From: Gemmatimonadota bacterium
GTDB taxonomy: Bacteria; Latescibacterota; UBA2968
Direction: 5' to 3'
Assembly: GCA_002714465.1 (NCBI GenBank)
Contig: PAXL01000026.1
Span: 72,496 to 136,495 of the forward strand
Length of the DNA: 64,000 nucleotides
The notes under the pieces were generated by a model. The model saw only the letters and a list, made by a program, of their open reading frames with translations, was not told the origin of the DNA and ran no database searches. Both the position numbers and the translations under genes were made by a program. Within the stretch, counting starts at the first letter, position 1. Every line of letters begins with the position of its first letter. This document shows, in pieces, positions 63,828 through 64,000 of this stretch.

Positions 63828-64000
63828 TGACCTGCCCCCATCTATGTATCCACATCCAAAGTTAAGATGCGGTTGCGATTGGCGATTTGATGACCACTGG
63901 TGCAGGTGAGCGGTAGCCTAATGCGCTATGTGGTCGAACGTGATTGTACTGCCGTCGCCACCAGGCCGTCAACACTTTGGCCTCTTGTAGTGTCGTGAAG
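63828..64000 (-). mobile_element. IS3-family insertion sequence, right end, cut by window edge
   Basis: The element begins with the terminal inverted repeat TGACCTGCCCCCA (63828-63840), a common IS3-group end, and continues past the window. On the minus strand it encodes the transposase OrfB C-terminus. The interval 63841-63861 is the untranslated end. Confidence 0.75.
63862..64000 (-). CDS. IS3-family transposase OrfB C-terminus (partial)
   Basis: The frame stops at TAA (63862-63864). The final 45 residues read FTTLQEAKVLTAWWRRQYN, then HVRPHSALGYRSPAP and VVIKSPIATAS. The YNxxRPHSALGYRxPA motif is the diagnostic end of the integrase core (DDE) of IS3-family OrfB. The N-terminal and catalytic parts lie outside the window, so whether the element is intact cannot be told. 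Confidence 0.8.
   Translation of the reverse strand, partial: FTTLQEAKVLTAWWRRQYNHVRPHSALGYRSPAPVVIKSPIATAS

Noticed and set aside
1..64000. CRISPR arrays, tRNA and rRNA genes, prophage structural genes
   Set aside because: No regularly spaced direct repeats, no tRNA or rRNA signature and no phage proteins were seen on reading both strands.

Overview
The window reads as chromosomal DNA of an uncultured, probably Gram-negative, polymer-degrading heterotroph. No rRNA or other taxonomic marker is present. The mix of Cys-type sulfatases, phytanoyl-CoA dioxygenase-like proteins, heparinase/alginate-lyase-like toroid proteins, many Gfo/Idh/MocA and enolase-superfamily enzymes, DUF2156, a branched-polyamine synthase and TPR-tailed GT-C-like membrane proteins resembles Latescibacterota/Poribacteria-type genomes. 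That assignment is inference only. Base composition looks moderately GC-rich and coding density is high, with one decayed patch at about 1.9-3.1 kb.

Layout. 1-0.9 kb: a truncated secreted CxxC protein and a broken outer-membrane-barrel-like gene. 0.9-3.9 kb: an aldo/keto reductase, relics of an exonuclease/phosphatase gene and of a sulfatase, then an intact exonuclease/phosphatase. 4-11.9 kb (minus): a sulfated-glycan block (esterase, sulfatase, large toroid protein, sulfatase, SDR). 12.2-18.8 kb: dioxygenase-like proteins, a heparinase-like lyase, a deacetylase-like protein and a beta-CASP nuclease. 19-22.4 kb (minus): a tightly overlapped operon of membrane protein, BpsA-type branched-polyamine synthase, DUF2156 acyltransferase-like protein and small lipoprotein. 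22.5-22.8 kb (minus): an isolated structured-RNA gene with its own consensus promoter, an 11-codon ORF behind an extreme Shine-Dalgarno sequence, a strong hairpin, a possible pseudoknot and an intrinsic terminator. 22.8-29.7 kb (minus): a Dpp/Opp-type importer (binding protein and two permeases, no ATPases here) with a sugar isomerase, an oxidoreductase and a PfkB kinase. 29.8-32.1 kb: a TPR membrane protein. 32.1-48.3 kb: acid-sugar and polysaccharide catabolism (two Gfo/Idh enzymes, three enolase-superfamily dehydratase-type enzymes, AKR, aminotransferase, Ldh2-type dehydrogenase, RraA-like protein, heparinase-like lyase). 48.4-54.1 kb (minus): a stand-alone PolX nucleotidyltransferase domain, a TMTC-like mannosyltransferase candidate, a CBM9-like secreted protein, a GH4 glycosidase and a sugar isomerase. 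54.5-56.3 kb: coaX and birA. 56.3-62.3 kb (minus): an ApnO-like oxidoisomerase, DUF1537 kinase, MFS transporter, nucleoside-hydrolase-like protein and RuBisCO-like protein, which together resemble the D-apionate/3-oxo-isoapionate pathway. 62.5-64 kb: a third dioxygenase and an IS3-family element cut by the window edge.

Inferred biology: the genes fit desulfation, depolymerisation and deesterification of a complex (algal or plant-like) polysaccharide, uptake of oligomers through an ABC importer and an MFS carrier, and catabolism of uronic, aldonic and branched acid sugars through dehydratases, dehydrogenases, a kinase and a RuBisCO-like enzyme. The most unusual item is the small RNA gene at 22.5-22.8 kb. 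The branched-polyamine operon and the apionate-like cluster come next.
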